A stretch of DNA of 38,836 nucleotides from CAZJAD01 sp964543855 (GTDB lineage: Bacteria > Electryoneota > RPQS01 > DYHQ01), in the NCBI GenBank assembly GCA_964543855.1, contig CAZJAD010000012.1, forward strand, positions 1-38,836, written 5' to 3'. Made by a program: the position numbers and the translations under genes. Of this stretch, positions 1-7,738 are shown one piece after another. Below the pieces are notes generated by a model. That model saw only the letters and a program-made list of their open reading frames with translations. It did no database searches and was not told the DNA's origin. Numbering within the stretch: position 1 is the stretch's first letter; every line of letters starts with the position of its first letter.

Positions 1-486
1 AACTTCCGGGGGCAATATTATCCGGATAACCTGGCCGCGGCAGACGTGAAGGGAATTGAGCTATCGGGGCAGATTTCCCTCCTTGATGAGGATCTGATTG
101 TTAACGGGCATGCGACTTTGCAGAGGGCTCGCAACAAGACGCCTGATCCCCGCTTCGAGGGCAAGGTCTTGCCGCTGCAACCGGAGGCGCAGGGCGGAGC
201 GTCCATTGGGTGGTTCCCAGCACCCTTTGAAGTGACCCTGGAGTATCGCGCGATGGGTCGGAGGTACACGACCGAGGACAACACCGACCCGCTCTCTACT
301 GCCGAGCGCGACTTGAAAGCGTTTGGCGTCCTTGGTGCATCGATTGGCTGGCAGAAGACGCTAAGGGTGGGGAGGATCAAACTGCTTGGGCGTGTGAACA
401 ATCTGCTGGATGAGAATTACATGATAATCGAGCGGTCGCCGATGCCGGGTCGCAGTTATGAAATACAACTGTCTATTGAAAAATAG
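1..486 (+). CDS. TonB-dependent receptor, C-terminal end only (5' truncated)
   Basis: The frame is open from base 1, so the gene begins outside the window; 161 codons are visible. The translation alternates short hydrophobic and polar beta-strands. Near the end it has the typical last-strands pattern of TonB-dependent receptors: VNNLLDENY, then a PMPGRSYEI turn, ending LSIEK. Such receptors are outer-membrane barrels that import metal chelates, cobalamin or glycans using TonB energy. The substrate cannot be read from this fragment. The next gene, 27 bases downstream on the same strand, is a beta-propeller lipoprotein, which recalls the BtuB-BtuG cobalamin pair of Bacteroides. The family call is firm; cobalamin is only a guess from context. 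Confidence 0.85.
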   Translation, partial: NFRGQYYPDNLAAADVKGIELSGQISLLDEDLIVNGHATLQRARNKTPDPRFEGKVLPLQPEAQGGASIGWFPAPFEVTLEYRAMGRRYTTEDNTDPLSTAERDLKAFGVLGASIGWQKTLRVGRIKLLGRVNNLLDENYMIIERSPMPGRSYEIQLSIEK

Positions 487-513
487 TAGGATTGACTTAT
501 GGAGGAGAAGACA

Positions 514-1560
514 ATGGCCAGAGTCGTGTTACTCTCTTTTTCTATCCTAATGATGTTGTGTTTGATTGGATGTGCTGAGGATGATGACAACTTTGTGTCT
601 GTGTTTCCCACGGGGGCGACTTGCCTGTTTGTAGCGAATACGACCACATTGTCGGTGATCAATCTGGAAACAGGTGAGATAGCCAATGATGTATTTGGCG
701 TCGGCAACGCGCCCAACGACATCGTTATGGTGGGAGATCTGCTCGTTGTGGTGAACAGTCTCTCCAATGATTTGAATTTCTTTCGAATCAGCCGAGGTGG
801 TTCTGTGTCGCCAGATGGCGTGGTCGATGTGGGCGTGTCTCAGAATAACAACCCGTGGGCCGCCGCATCGGATGGCCGAGGTCATTTGCTCATTACGAAC
901 ATGCTGCAAAACAGCGTTTCCATTCTTTCAATCGACTCTCGCGAAATCGAGGATACCTTGTCTGCTGGCCTGGCCCCAGGCCCCATTGCTGTTCATGAGG
1001 ACTACGCCTTTGTGGTGAACACAGGATATGATTTCGGCACTTATATGTTTCGCGACGGATCGATCTGGAAGTATGACCTGAACAGCCGCGAGCTCGTGGA
1101 TTCGCTGCAAGTGGGTATCAACGCTCAGGATATCCAGCTCGATCCATTAGGGCGATTTCATGTTGTTTGCACGGGCAATTATGCCGATGTTTCTGGAGAG
1201 GTCTATGTGGTCGCCCCCGAGCCTCTGTCGGTTGTCATGACGATTCCAACGGGTGGAACGCCGAATCGCGTTGCCTTCGCTCCCGACAGCACGGCCTACC
1301 TTTCTGCCGGAGGCTGGTCCGGACTCGGTGACCCGGCGGGTGTCGTATTGCGGTACCGATATGAGTCCGGAGAGGTCCTCCACGGATGGGAGAATCCGAT
1401 TTGCGTGGGACTGGGAGCCAACGACATCGCGGTCTCTGAGAGCGGTCGGGTCTTTGTCTCCTGTTTCGATGGCAACCGTGTCGACGAGCTCCGCGCCGAT
1501 ACTATTTATGCGAGCCTCGAAGTGGGAGCCGGCCCGAGTGCTATCGTGCTGCGAGAATGA
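514..1560 (+). CDS. YncE/YVTN-type beta-propeller surface lipoprotein
   Basis: This 348-residue protein has a lipoprotein signal peptide with lipobox L-I-G-C (Cys20), followed by an acidic stretch. The rest is a series of about 40-residue repeats with VxN, GxxPxxI and VxVGxxP patterns, as in YncE/YVTN seven-bladed propellers. I place the start at the ATG at 514 because GGAGGAG (501-507) lies 6 bases upstream of it. An in-frame ATG at 499 overlaps that ribosome site and would put four charged residues before the signal peptide. In Bacteroides, BtuG is a surface propeller lipoprotein that captures vitamin B12 and sits on BtuB. The tight linkage to a TonB-dependent receptor gene makes a similar substrate-capturing role plausible, but the ligand is unknown. 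Confidence 0.8.
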   Translation: MARVVLLSFSILMMLCLIGCAEDDDNFVSVFPTGATCLFVANTTTLSVINLETGEIANDVFGVGNAPNDIVMVGDLLVVVNSLSNDLNFFRISRGGSVSPDGVVDVGVSQNNNPWAAASDGRGHLLITNMLQNSVSILSIDSREIEDTLSAGLAPGPIAVHEDYAFVVNTGYDFGTYMFRDGSIWKYDLNSRELVDSLQVGINAQDIQLDPLGRFHVVCTGNYADVSGEVYVVAPEPLSVVMTIPTGGTPNRVAFAPDSTAYLSAGGWSGLGDPAGVVLRYRYESGEVLHGWENPICVGLGANDIAVSESGRVFVSCFDGNRVDELRADTIYASLEVGAGPSAIVLRE

Positions 1561-1611
1561 GTGCCAGGACACTTAGCGACCAATCCGTCGTGTCCCAGGC
1601 CACCGAAGTGG

Positions 1612-2121
1612 CTACGAGAGCCTTCCGCAGCCCGACGATTCTCCGAGGTCACTCAATCGTTTGTTTATTAAAGCATTAGGCAGTTTCTGCCGTGCATGGA
1701 TCCGATCTAAGGCGGCCTCGCATTGAAGTTCGGATGAGCCTTGTTCGCGCAAATCCTCAACTGAGCCATGCATATCCTGCACAATTCCAGCATTTTGAGC
1801 AGTCTGTATTAATTTGTTATTAAAGAGATTATATAGCGGGCATGAAGGTTGCCATTGTTCTATCCCGAGGCCGACAAAGAGCGACAGTCCTTTGTGGGGC
1901 TCTTCCGCAGCCAAGGCCAAGTGTAACCCATCAAAAGACGCGCAGCTCTCGGGTGCAATTGGCTTGACTTTGGGAAAACAGAAGGCTTCCAGGGCGTTCC
2001 ATTCCTCCATGGGGCTTCCTTCCTCGGTACTGCACAGCGGCGGAATGGCGGCACGGTCACCCTGATCCGGCAACCAGAGCGCGGCGAGGCCTTCTGTTTT
2101 TTCCTGTGTTGGCGGGGCCAT
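1612..2121 (-). CDS. hypothetical protein, uncertain gene
   Basis: The reading frame has 169 codons with a normal-looking residue composition, unlike the Arg/Pro-rich shadow frames around it. I do not recognise the product. It has no signal peptide, membrane helix or motif, and its C-terminal third looks helical (charged, Leu-rich). An ATG at 2121 has no well-spaced ribosome site, since the nearest AGGAGG lies 30 bases upstream. An internal ATG at 2010 is preceded by a GAGGAAGGA-type site at good spacing, so the protein may be only 132 residues. The gene points towards the end of the lipoprotein gene. It may be a genuine orphan, a decayed gene or chance. Confidence 0.4.
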   Translation of the reverse strand: MAPPTQEKTEGLAALWLPDQGDRAAIPPLCSTEEGSPMEEWNALEAFCFPKVKPIAPESCASFDGLHLALAAEEPHKGLSLFVGLGIEQWQPSCPLYNLFNNKLIQTAQNAGIVQDMHGSVEDLREQGSSELQCEAALDRIHARQKLPNALINKRLSDLGESSGCGRLS

Positions 2122-2220
2122 TGGCCCGAGCGGCGCACAGGTGGCAACAATCCTCCTATTTTTGGCGCCACCTTATTAAAGGGCAAACACCGAAGACTTC
2201 GGCTTCGGTGTTTTTTTGTT
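2114..2220 (+). ncRNA. candidate small RNA or structured 3' UTR ending in a terminator
   Basis: Three stem-loops occur in a row on the plus strand. The first is a GGGC/GCCC stem around 2115-2127. The second is a GGTGGC (2140-2145)/GCCACC (2167-2172) hairpin whose 21-base loop carries TCCTCCT (2151-2157), complementary to Shine-Dalgarno sequences. The third is the terminator at 2186-2217. An unpaired C/U-rich loop ahead of a terminator is a common design in mRNA-targeting small RNAs. No promoter was found for it. The same bases read on the minus strand give AGGAGG in front of the weak ORF there, so the CCTCC could simply be that ribosome site. It could equally be the 3' end of the transcript from the receptor/lipoprotein pair. 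Confidence 0.3.
2186..2217 (+). terminator. strong Rho-independent terminator
   Basis: A perfect 10-base-pair stem (2186-2195 with 2203-2212, AACACCGAAG/CTTCGGTGTT) has a 7-base loop and is followed by an uninterrupted T run ending at 2217. It lies 626 bases after the lipoprotein stop, so it ends either a long 3' extension of that transcript or a separate short RNA. Confidence 0.85.
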
Positions 2221-2236
2221 TCCCATTCGTGAGGAG

Positions 2237-2264
2237 TTGACTTTTTGAGAAAGTTGTATATATT
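2237..2264 (+). promoter_or_regulatory. candidate sigma-70-type promoter for icd
   Basis: TTGACT (2237-2242) and TATATT (2259-2264) are separated by 16 bases, just after the terminator. Transcription would start near 2271 and give icd a leader of about 330 bases. Confidence 0.6.
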
Positions 2265-2270
2265 GAAGTG

Positions 2271-2601
2271 GCAACTGAGTTAAGATGCGTCGTAGCGCTT
2301 GGTCTCGGGTTCCCGGTCCCACCCAACCTCCTGCATGGTGATTCTCGGTACCAATGTGGCTCGAACAGGGTGATGCCATTCCCCCTCTGCGTCGTGGGAA
2401 TGAAGACTCTGTCGGCCTCCCGTTTTTCAGGGTTTCCACAGAGCGGATTTCAGCCGCTGAACGCGATTGAATCGGTCGGAACCGAGTCGATTGTGACCTT
2501 GCCTCGCTTGCGATGTGTTCTTGCTCCGATTGTTGATTCCGGGCTGAAGAGCACTTTCGCGGACACCAGCAGGAAGACCGCTATTCTATTAGGGAGATAG
2601 T
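2271..2601 (+). other. long untranslated leader of icd with small hairpins
   Basis: This gene-free stretch lies between the candidate promoter and the icd start. It contains a 7-base-pair hairpin, CATTCCC (2377-2383)/GGGAATG (2396-2402), and a small one, TCGGT (2472-2476)/ACCGA (2481-2485). I compared it by eye with SRP RNA, tmRNA, RNase P, 6S and common riboswitch signatures and found no convincing match. A 110-codon plus-strand frame inside it looks non-coding. It may be just a long leader. Confidence 0.35.
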
Positions 2602-3852
2602 ATGACATCTTACGAGAAACTCACTCCCCCAAAGGATGGACACAAGATCACCGTCAGGGACGGCAAGCTCGTTGTTCCTGATGATCCGATTATTCCATTC
2701 ATTGAGGGAGACGGGATTGGCCCGGACATTTCAAAGGCGTCCCGGCGTGTTTGGGAAGCGGCGATTCAGAAATCCTATGGCGGGAAGAAGCGTATCGTCT
2801 GGTTTGAGATTTTTGCTGGAGACAAGGCGGTCGCAACCTATGGGCCCGATGTCTGGATGCCCGAGGACACGCTCAAAGCGATTCCGGACTATATTGTCGC
2901 GATCAAAGGCCCACTGACGACGCCCGTCGGCGGTGGAATTCGGTCCCTTAATGTCACTCTTCGGCAGAAGTTGGACCTGTATGCATGCGTGCGCCCGGTT
3001 CGCTGGTTTGAGGGTGTGCCGTCGCCCGTGAAAAGGCCCGACAAACTGAATGTGATCATCTTCCGTGAGAATACAGAAGATGTCTATGCCGGAATTGAAT
3101 GGCGCGAAGGCACCGCTGAGGCGAAGAAAGTCTGGGAGTTTCTCACGAAGGACATGGGGAAGAATATCCGACCGGATTCGGGCATTGGTATTAAACCGAT
3201 TTCACGGACGGGAAGCTGGCAAGTTCAGCGCAAGGCTATCAACTATGCTCTGGAACGCGGGCGAAAGTCGGTGACATTTGTGCACAAGGGGAACATTATG
3301 AAGTTCACCGAGGGGGCTTTCCGTGACTGGGGTTATGAATTGGGGCGCAAAGAATTTGCGGATGTCACGATTTCTGAGCAGGAATTGTGGGACAAGTATG
3401 ATGGAAAGCTTCCCGAGGGGAAGGTTTTACTCAAAGATCGAATTGCTGATTCCATGTTCCAGCAGGTGCTGTTGCGACCGGACGAATATGAAGTTGTCTG
3501 CACGCCGAATCTGAACGGTGATTATCTGTCGGACGCTTGCGCGGCACAGGTAGGTGGTTTGGGCATGGCACCGGGTGCGAACATCGGTGATTATGTTGCG
3601 CTCTTCGAGGCGACGCATGGAACCGCCCCCAAGTATGCTGGCAAGGATATGGTCAACCCCGGCTCACTGATGCTGTCCGGCGTGATGATGCTTGAGTACT
3701 TGGGGTGGCAGGAAGCCGCAGACTTGGTCATTAAGGGTGTTGAGGAGACGATCAAGCAGAAGCGCGTCACCTACGATCTTCACCGTCAGCTTGAGGGAGC
3801 CACGAAGCTGAAGACGAGTGAATACGCGAGTGCAATTATTGAGAACATGTAG
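2602..3852 (+). CDS. icd: NADP-dependent isocitrate dehydrogenase
   Basis: This is a full-length 416-residue enzyme, the same length as E. coli Icd. It converts isocitrate to 2-oxoglutarate and CO2 with reduction of NADP+ in the cytoplasmic TCA cycle. The substrate loop GGGIRSLNV is present, with Ser115 matching the E. coli serine that AceK phosphorylates. RENTEDVYAGIEW and the NLNGDYLSDACAAQVGGLG block are also present. Cofactor choice can be read: HGTAPKYAG keeps the Lys-Tyr pair, and VTYD followed by Arg four residues after the Tyr matches the E. coli NADP-binding residues. The ATG at 2602 has GGGAGA (2592-2597) upstream. It is a single gene with its own promoter, and no aceK is seen nearby. 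Confidence 0.97.
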   Translation: MTSYEKLTPPKDGHKITVRDGKLVVPDDPIIPFIEGDGIGPDISKASRRVWEAAIQKSYGGKKRIVWFEIFAGDKAVATYGPDVWMPEDTLKAIPDYIVAIKGPLTTPVGGGIRSLNVTLRQKLDLYACVRPVRWFEGVPSPVKRPDKLNVIIFRENTEDVYAGIEWREGTAEAKKVWEFLTKDMGKNIRPDSGIGIKPISRTGSWQVQRKAINYALERGRKSVTFVHKGNIMKFTEGAFRDWGYELGRKEFADVTISEQELWDKYDGKLPEGKVLLKDRIADSMFQQVLLRPDEYEVVCTPNLNGDYLSDACAAQVGGLGMAPGANIGDYVALFEATHGTAPKYAGKDMVNPGSLMLSGVMMLEYLGWQEAADLVIKGVEETIKQKRVTYDLHRQLEGATKLKTSEYASAIIENM

Positions 3853-3971
3853 CTGTTCTTGTGTGTTTGGTTTTCGATTCTGCAGCCACGGGCTATATGT
3901 CCGGAATCGCACGTAGAACGTTTTTGTCAGTAGACTTTGGATAGGGAGTCCTGAAGGTGGAGGATCAGACG

Positions 3972-6900
3972 ATGAGCCATTGGCGAAGGATCGGCGCAGC
4001 CGCTATTGTCGGCGGAGTTCTGCTCGTCCCGCTGCTGGGCTTCGCGGCCAATGTGGGTAAGATCGCCGGTCGCATATTGGAAAGGGGCACAGGCGAGGGA
4101 GTCATCGGCGCCAATGTGATGATCCTGGAGACCCAACAGGGAGCATCGGCAGATCTGGACGGGAACTATGTTGTCTTGAATGTCTCTCCGGGTACCTACA
4201 CCGTTCGCATCGGAGCTGTTGGCTACCAGGAGCAGAAGCATACCGGTGTGGTCGTTCAATCCGATCTGACTACGACCTTAAACGCTACGCTGTCCACGGA
4301 AGCCATCGGCATGGAAGAGGTCGTGGTGGTCTATGAGAAGCCTTCCGTGCAACTCGATGTGGTATCGAAATCCGCGCGCATCTCGGCGGAAGAGCTTTCG
4401 ATTCGACCTATCTCGAGTGTGGAGGATGTGCTCCGGACACTGCCGGGATTCAAGGTGGATCCGGAAGGAGCGCTTCACGTGCGTGGCGGCCGTGGGCACG
4501 AAGCCCTGGTAAAGATAGACGGCCTCGATGTCCGTGACCCGCTGGTGAATTCGGGCAAGAATCTCCTGAATCTCTCGGCTCTTAATGTGGAGGAGATTGA
4601 GGTGCTGACCGGCGGCGTTTCGGCGGAATATGGTCAGTTCCAGAGTGCCCTGATCAATGTCACGACGCCGGAAGGTGACGCGAAGGAGTATGGTGGCAGT
4701 ATGGAGTGGAAGACGGACCGCGCTTTCGAGACGACGAGCTTCCATGCTGACGAATACATCTATTCCCTTTCGGGACCGGTGCCGCTGAGCGAGAGCCTCC
4801 TCGGGAAGAAGATCACCTTTTATACTACGGGGACGGCTCGTTTGAGCAATACCTACACGCCTTATTCGATTCAGCGTGAGCCGAACGATTACATGGGATT
4901 GGGTCTCGATCTGCCCGAACGGCAGTCGAACGAATACAGCACCTTCTGGAAACTCACGTACCAGATCGACCCGATGAAGAAGCTGAACTTCTCCTGGACG
5001 CGTGACTTTCTGATGTGGGATGTCTATCCCGATGGTGAAGCCGCCATTGATGGCAACTACGGGTGGCAATACAAGTACGATGTGGAGAATAGGCCGTGGG
5101 TCAAGAACGTGCGCCAGACACTGAATCTCAAATTTTCTCACCAGGTCAGTCAGAAGACGGTTTATGACATTTCTCTGGGGAATTTCCGCACGAAAACCTA
5201 CATCCGGACGCGCAACAGGAACCCCGGCGAGTTCACGATGCAGAGTGACGTTGAAGACAACAACCAACGGTATTATGGTTTTGCTGACGGAAACCAGAAT
5301 GGGTTCGATGACGGCTTCTGGGATGCGAATGGTAACGGGATTTATGACGGAGATGGGGAAGGTTACGAGGATTTGAATCGCAACGGCCGCTGGGATCGGG
5401 GCGAAGACTGGGTGGATCTGAATGCTAACGGTGTCTATGATGCTGCCGAGCCCTGGATTGATCGCCCGAATCCTCAGGGCATTAACAACATTGGTGTCTA
5501 TGACTCGTGGGATCCCTACATTGACCTGAACCATAACGGTCGCTGGGATGACGCCGAACCGCAGCTTCCCGAGCAGGATTGGAACCGAAACGGACAGTGG
5601 GACGGGGAGCGCTTCCAGGATGCTAATGGCAACGGGCAGTACGATGGCTGGGGGGAGGGCTATGATGATATGAACATGGACGGCGCGGTGGATCGCCAGA
5701 TGCTGTTCACGGCCGCCGAGGATTTTGCCGAGCCCTTCCTCGATGGCGATTTCTTCTACGATACGGGTGAGCCGTTCATCGATACGCCGGATTCGAATGG
5801 AGTCTACAACGGCGTTTGGGATGCGGGGGAGGTCTTCTTTGACTTGCCATCTTCCTTTCAGGCTCCCTTCTACCCGCGCTCTACGCCCACGCGCAATGGA
5901 AGATATGACCAGCCTAACGGTTTCTTCGACGAATACGAGCTGTTCTGCCGGCCGGCGAGTCAAGTTTATGGGATCGATCCCAGCATGCCCGTCGTCTATT
6001 GGGGGGGGCTCCAGCAGTTGCTCCTCGACGGCGCCAAGGATCCTTGGTGGATGGATCTCGATCCCGTGCAAACACCGGACGGTTGGTGGGTCCCCGGATA
6101 TCGGGCCTACATAGCCGGGCGGTCCACCTGGGAGAATCGGACGCTGAACGATAAAGATGATCCCATCTTCAATATCCCCGATTATGTCTGGAATGAGGGC
6201 GAGGAGTGGTTTGATGATTACAACGGCAATAGCGTGCAGGATAACCGTGATGACGGATTCCTGAACCCGGATCAGTGGGATGCCACTGCATTCTGGCACG
6301 ATCGATCTTCCGACGAGTATTCCCTCAAGTTCAATCTGACAAGCCAGGTGAACAAGTATCACGAATTGAAGGGTGGTGGTGAGGTGAAGTACCGGCGCCT
6401 CGAGATGCAGTCGATCGAGCAGCCGGATTTGCCTTATAACAACCCGGATGTGCCGTTGCCCGCAGGGAGCCCATGGCCGGACCGCGGCGATGTGCGTGAT
6501 TTCTATGACCGCAAACCCTGGGAAGGTTCCGTCTATTTTCAGGATAAGATGGAATTCGAAGGGATGATCGTGCGCGCGGGCTTGCGGTTGGATTTCGTGA
6601 TTCAAGATCCGGAGTTGCGGGAAGAGACTCAGAAGCTGCTCGATGAAAGGCAGCCGGGAGCACTCCTGGCAGAGCGGGGTCGATATCGGGTGGCGCCGCG
6701 TCTCGGTATTTCACACCCAATCAGTGAAAGGGCCAAGCTCTATTTCAACTACGGTCACTTCTATCAGACTCCGAGTTTCCAGTACTTCTATCGCTCGGCC
6801 ACGGCCAATATATCGCCAAACACGACGATTGGAAATCCGAATCTTGACTACGAGAAGACGGTTCAGTACGAGTTGGGTGTGAACACACAGATCAGTGAGG

Positions 6901-7655
6901 TAGTCGTCTTTGATGTGGCCGGTTACTACCGTGACATCTACAACCAGATCGGCACAGTGGAAGAGCGCATTGGTCCGGTCACTTTGAACCGCTACTACAA
7001 CTTGGGTTATGCCCGGGCGCGAGGATTCGAGTTCAGCTTGGAAAAGAAGTTCTCCGGTTACTGGTATTGGAAGTTCAATTACGACTACTCGTACGCCTAC
7101 GGCAAGGAATCGGCGGCGGCGGAAGGTCTGCAGCAGCGTCTGTCGAATGTGCCTGAGAACCGCGACGAACACCCGCTGAACTGGGACGAGACTCACACGG
7201 TTTCGAGCTTTCTGACGGTACAAGTCGGGGAGAACGACCACCCGAAGCCGTTCGGGGTCCCCATTCCCAGCGATTGGCTCATGACCTTGGAGTTTGACTA
7301 CGGATCCGGCTTGCCCTACACGCCGTCGATTTACACAACTGGTCTTTCGTCGAACCGGATTGCGTCAAACTCGGCCCGCTTGCCGTGGACGGAGACGACC
7401 AATCTGAAGTTTGACAAGAACTTCCGCTGGAGGGGGCTCGTTTTCACGCTCGGGACAGAGATATACAACCTGTGGAACAAGCGGAACTGGCGGTCGATTT
7501 ACACGGAGACCGGCAACCCGTACGACAGCACCCATCCGAACGATCCTGACAACGCGCTCGAAGATCCATCCAACACGGGGACGGATTACGACCACAATCC
7601 GCGCAATATTTATCCGCCGCGCCAGGTCTATCTCCATTTCAGGGTTGCTTTCTGA
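3972..7655 (+). CDS. large TonB-dependent receptor with carboxypeptidase-like N-terminal domain and calcium-binding-like repeats
   Basis: The protein has 1227 residues. The start is the ATG at 3972, because GGAGG (3959-3963) sits 8 bases upstream; an earlier in-frame GTG (3957) overlaps this site. A signal peptide (about 1-26) is followed by a carboxypeptidase-regulatory-like beta-sandwich (about 28-115), a plug domain (about 130-240, with VRGGRGHEALVKIDGLDV and a VEVLTGG-like segment), and then a barrel ending in Phe. Between about residues 438 and 760 the barrel is interrupted by at least nine short acidic Asn/Asp repeats (DANGNGIYD, DLNRNGRWD, DLNANGVYD, DLNHNGRWD and others) resembling EF-hand or thrombospondin type-3 calcium loops. 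They are probably extracellular. No SusD partner is encoded. It heads a five-gene cluster whose other members are surface or outer-membrane proteins. Its substrate is unknown. Confidence 0.92.
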   Translation: MSHWRRIGAAAIVGGVLLVPLLGFAANVGKIAGRILERGTGEGVIGANVMILETQQGASADLDGNYVVLNVSPGTYTVRIGAVGYQEQKHTGVVVQSDLTTTLNATLSTEAIGMEEVVVVYEKPSVQLDVVSKSARISAEELSIRPISSVEDVLRTLPGFKVDPEGALHVRGGRGHEALVKIDGLDVRDPLVNSGKNLLNLSALNVEEIEVLTGGVSAEYGQFQSALINVTTPEGDAKEYGGSMEWKTDRAFETTSFHADEYIYSLSGPVPLSESLLGKKITFYTTGTARLSNTYTPYSIQREPNDYMGLGLDLPERQSNEYSTFWKLTYQIDPMKKLNFSWTRDFLMWDVYPDGEAAIDGNYGWQYKYDVENRPWVKNVRQTLNLKFSHQVSQKTVYDISLGNFRTKTYIRTRNRNPGEFTMQSDVEDNNQRYYGFADGNQNGFDDGFWDANGNGIYDGDGEGYEDLNRNGRWDRGEDWVDLNANGVYDAAEPWIDRPNPQGINNIGVYDSWDPYIDLNHNGRWDDAEPQLPEQDWNRNGQWDGERFQDANGNGQYDGWGEGYDDMNMDGAVDRQMLFTAAEDFAEPFLDGDFFYDTGEPFIDTPDSNGVYNGVWDAGEVFFDLPSSFQAPFYPRSTPTRNGRYDQPNGFFDEYELFCRPASQVYGIDPSMPVVYWGGLQQLLLDGAKDPWWMDLDPVQTPDGWWVPGYRAYIAGRSTWENRTLNDKDDPIFNIPDYVWNEGEEWFDDYNGNSVQDNRDDGFLNPDQWDATAFWHDRSSDEYSLKFNLTSQVNKYHELKGGGEVKYRRLEMQSIEQPDLPYNNPDVPLPAGSPWPDRGDVRDFYDRKPWEGSVYFQDKMEFEGMIVRAGLRLDFVIQDPELREETQKLLDERQPGALLAERGRYRVAPRLGISHPISERAKLYFNYGHFYQTPSFQYFYRSATANISPNTTIGNPNLDYEKTVQYELGVNTQISEVVVFDVAGYYRDIYNQIGTVEERIGPVTLNRYYNLGYARARGFEFSLEKKFSGYWYWKFNYDYSYAYGKESAAAEGLQQRLSNVPENRDEHPLNWDETHTVSSFLTVQVGENDHPKPFGVPIPSDWLMTLEFDYGSGLPYTPSIYTTGLSSNRIASNSARLPWTETTNLKFDKNFRWRGLVFTLGTEIYNLWNKRNWRSIYTETGNPYDSTHPNDPDNALEDPSNTGTDYDHNPRNIYPPRQVYLHFRVAF

Positions 7656-7738
7656 CCACTCTGTCGCAGACGAGGCGGTGCTGGAAGTTCAAGTAGTCAA
7701 CCGGGAAACTTAATTTGCGAAACGAATTCGGAGAGAGA

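Noticed and set aside
2340..2390. A minus-strand TTCGAGC resembling a tRNA T-loop.
   Set aside because: The flanking bases do not form a T-stem, and no acceptor stem, D-arm or anticodon arm can be drawn around it.
2268..2600. A 110-codon plus-strand frame in front of icd.
   Set aside because: The composition is non-protein-like, no ribosome site fits the ATG, and it starts at about the predicted transcript start.
5284..6250. The possibility that the receptor repeats are a DNA-level tandem repeat or CRISPR-like array.
   Set aside because: The units vary in length and codons and are conserved only as protein motifs, and no constant direct repeat with uniform spacers is present.
4278..6605. 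A 775-codon minus-strand open frame opposite the large TonB-dependent receptor gene.
   Set aside because: It is rich in Ile, Arg, Val and His with no domain, signal or ribosome site. It is the mirror of the acidic repeat codons of the receptor, whose own domains are clear.
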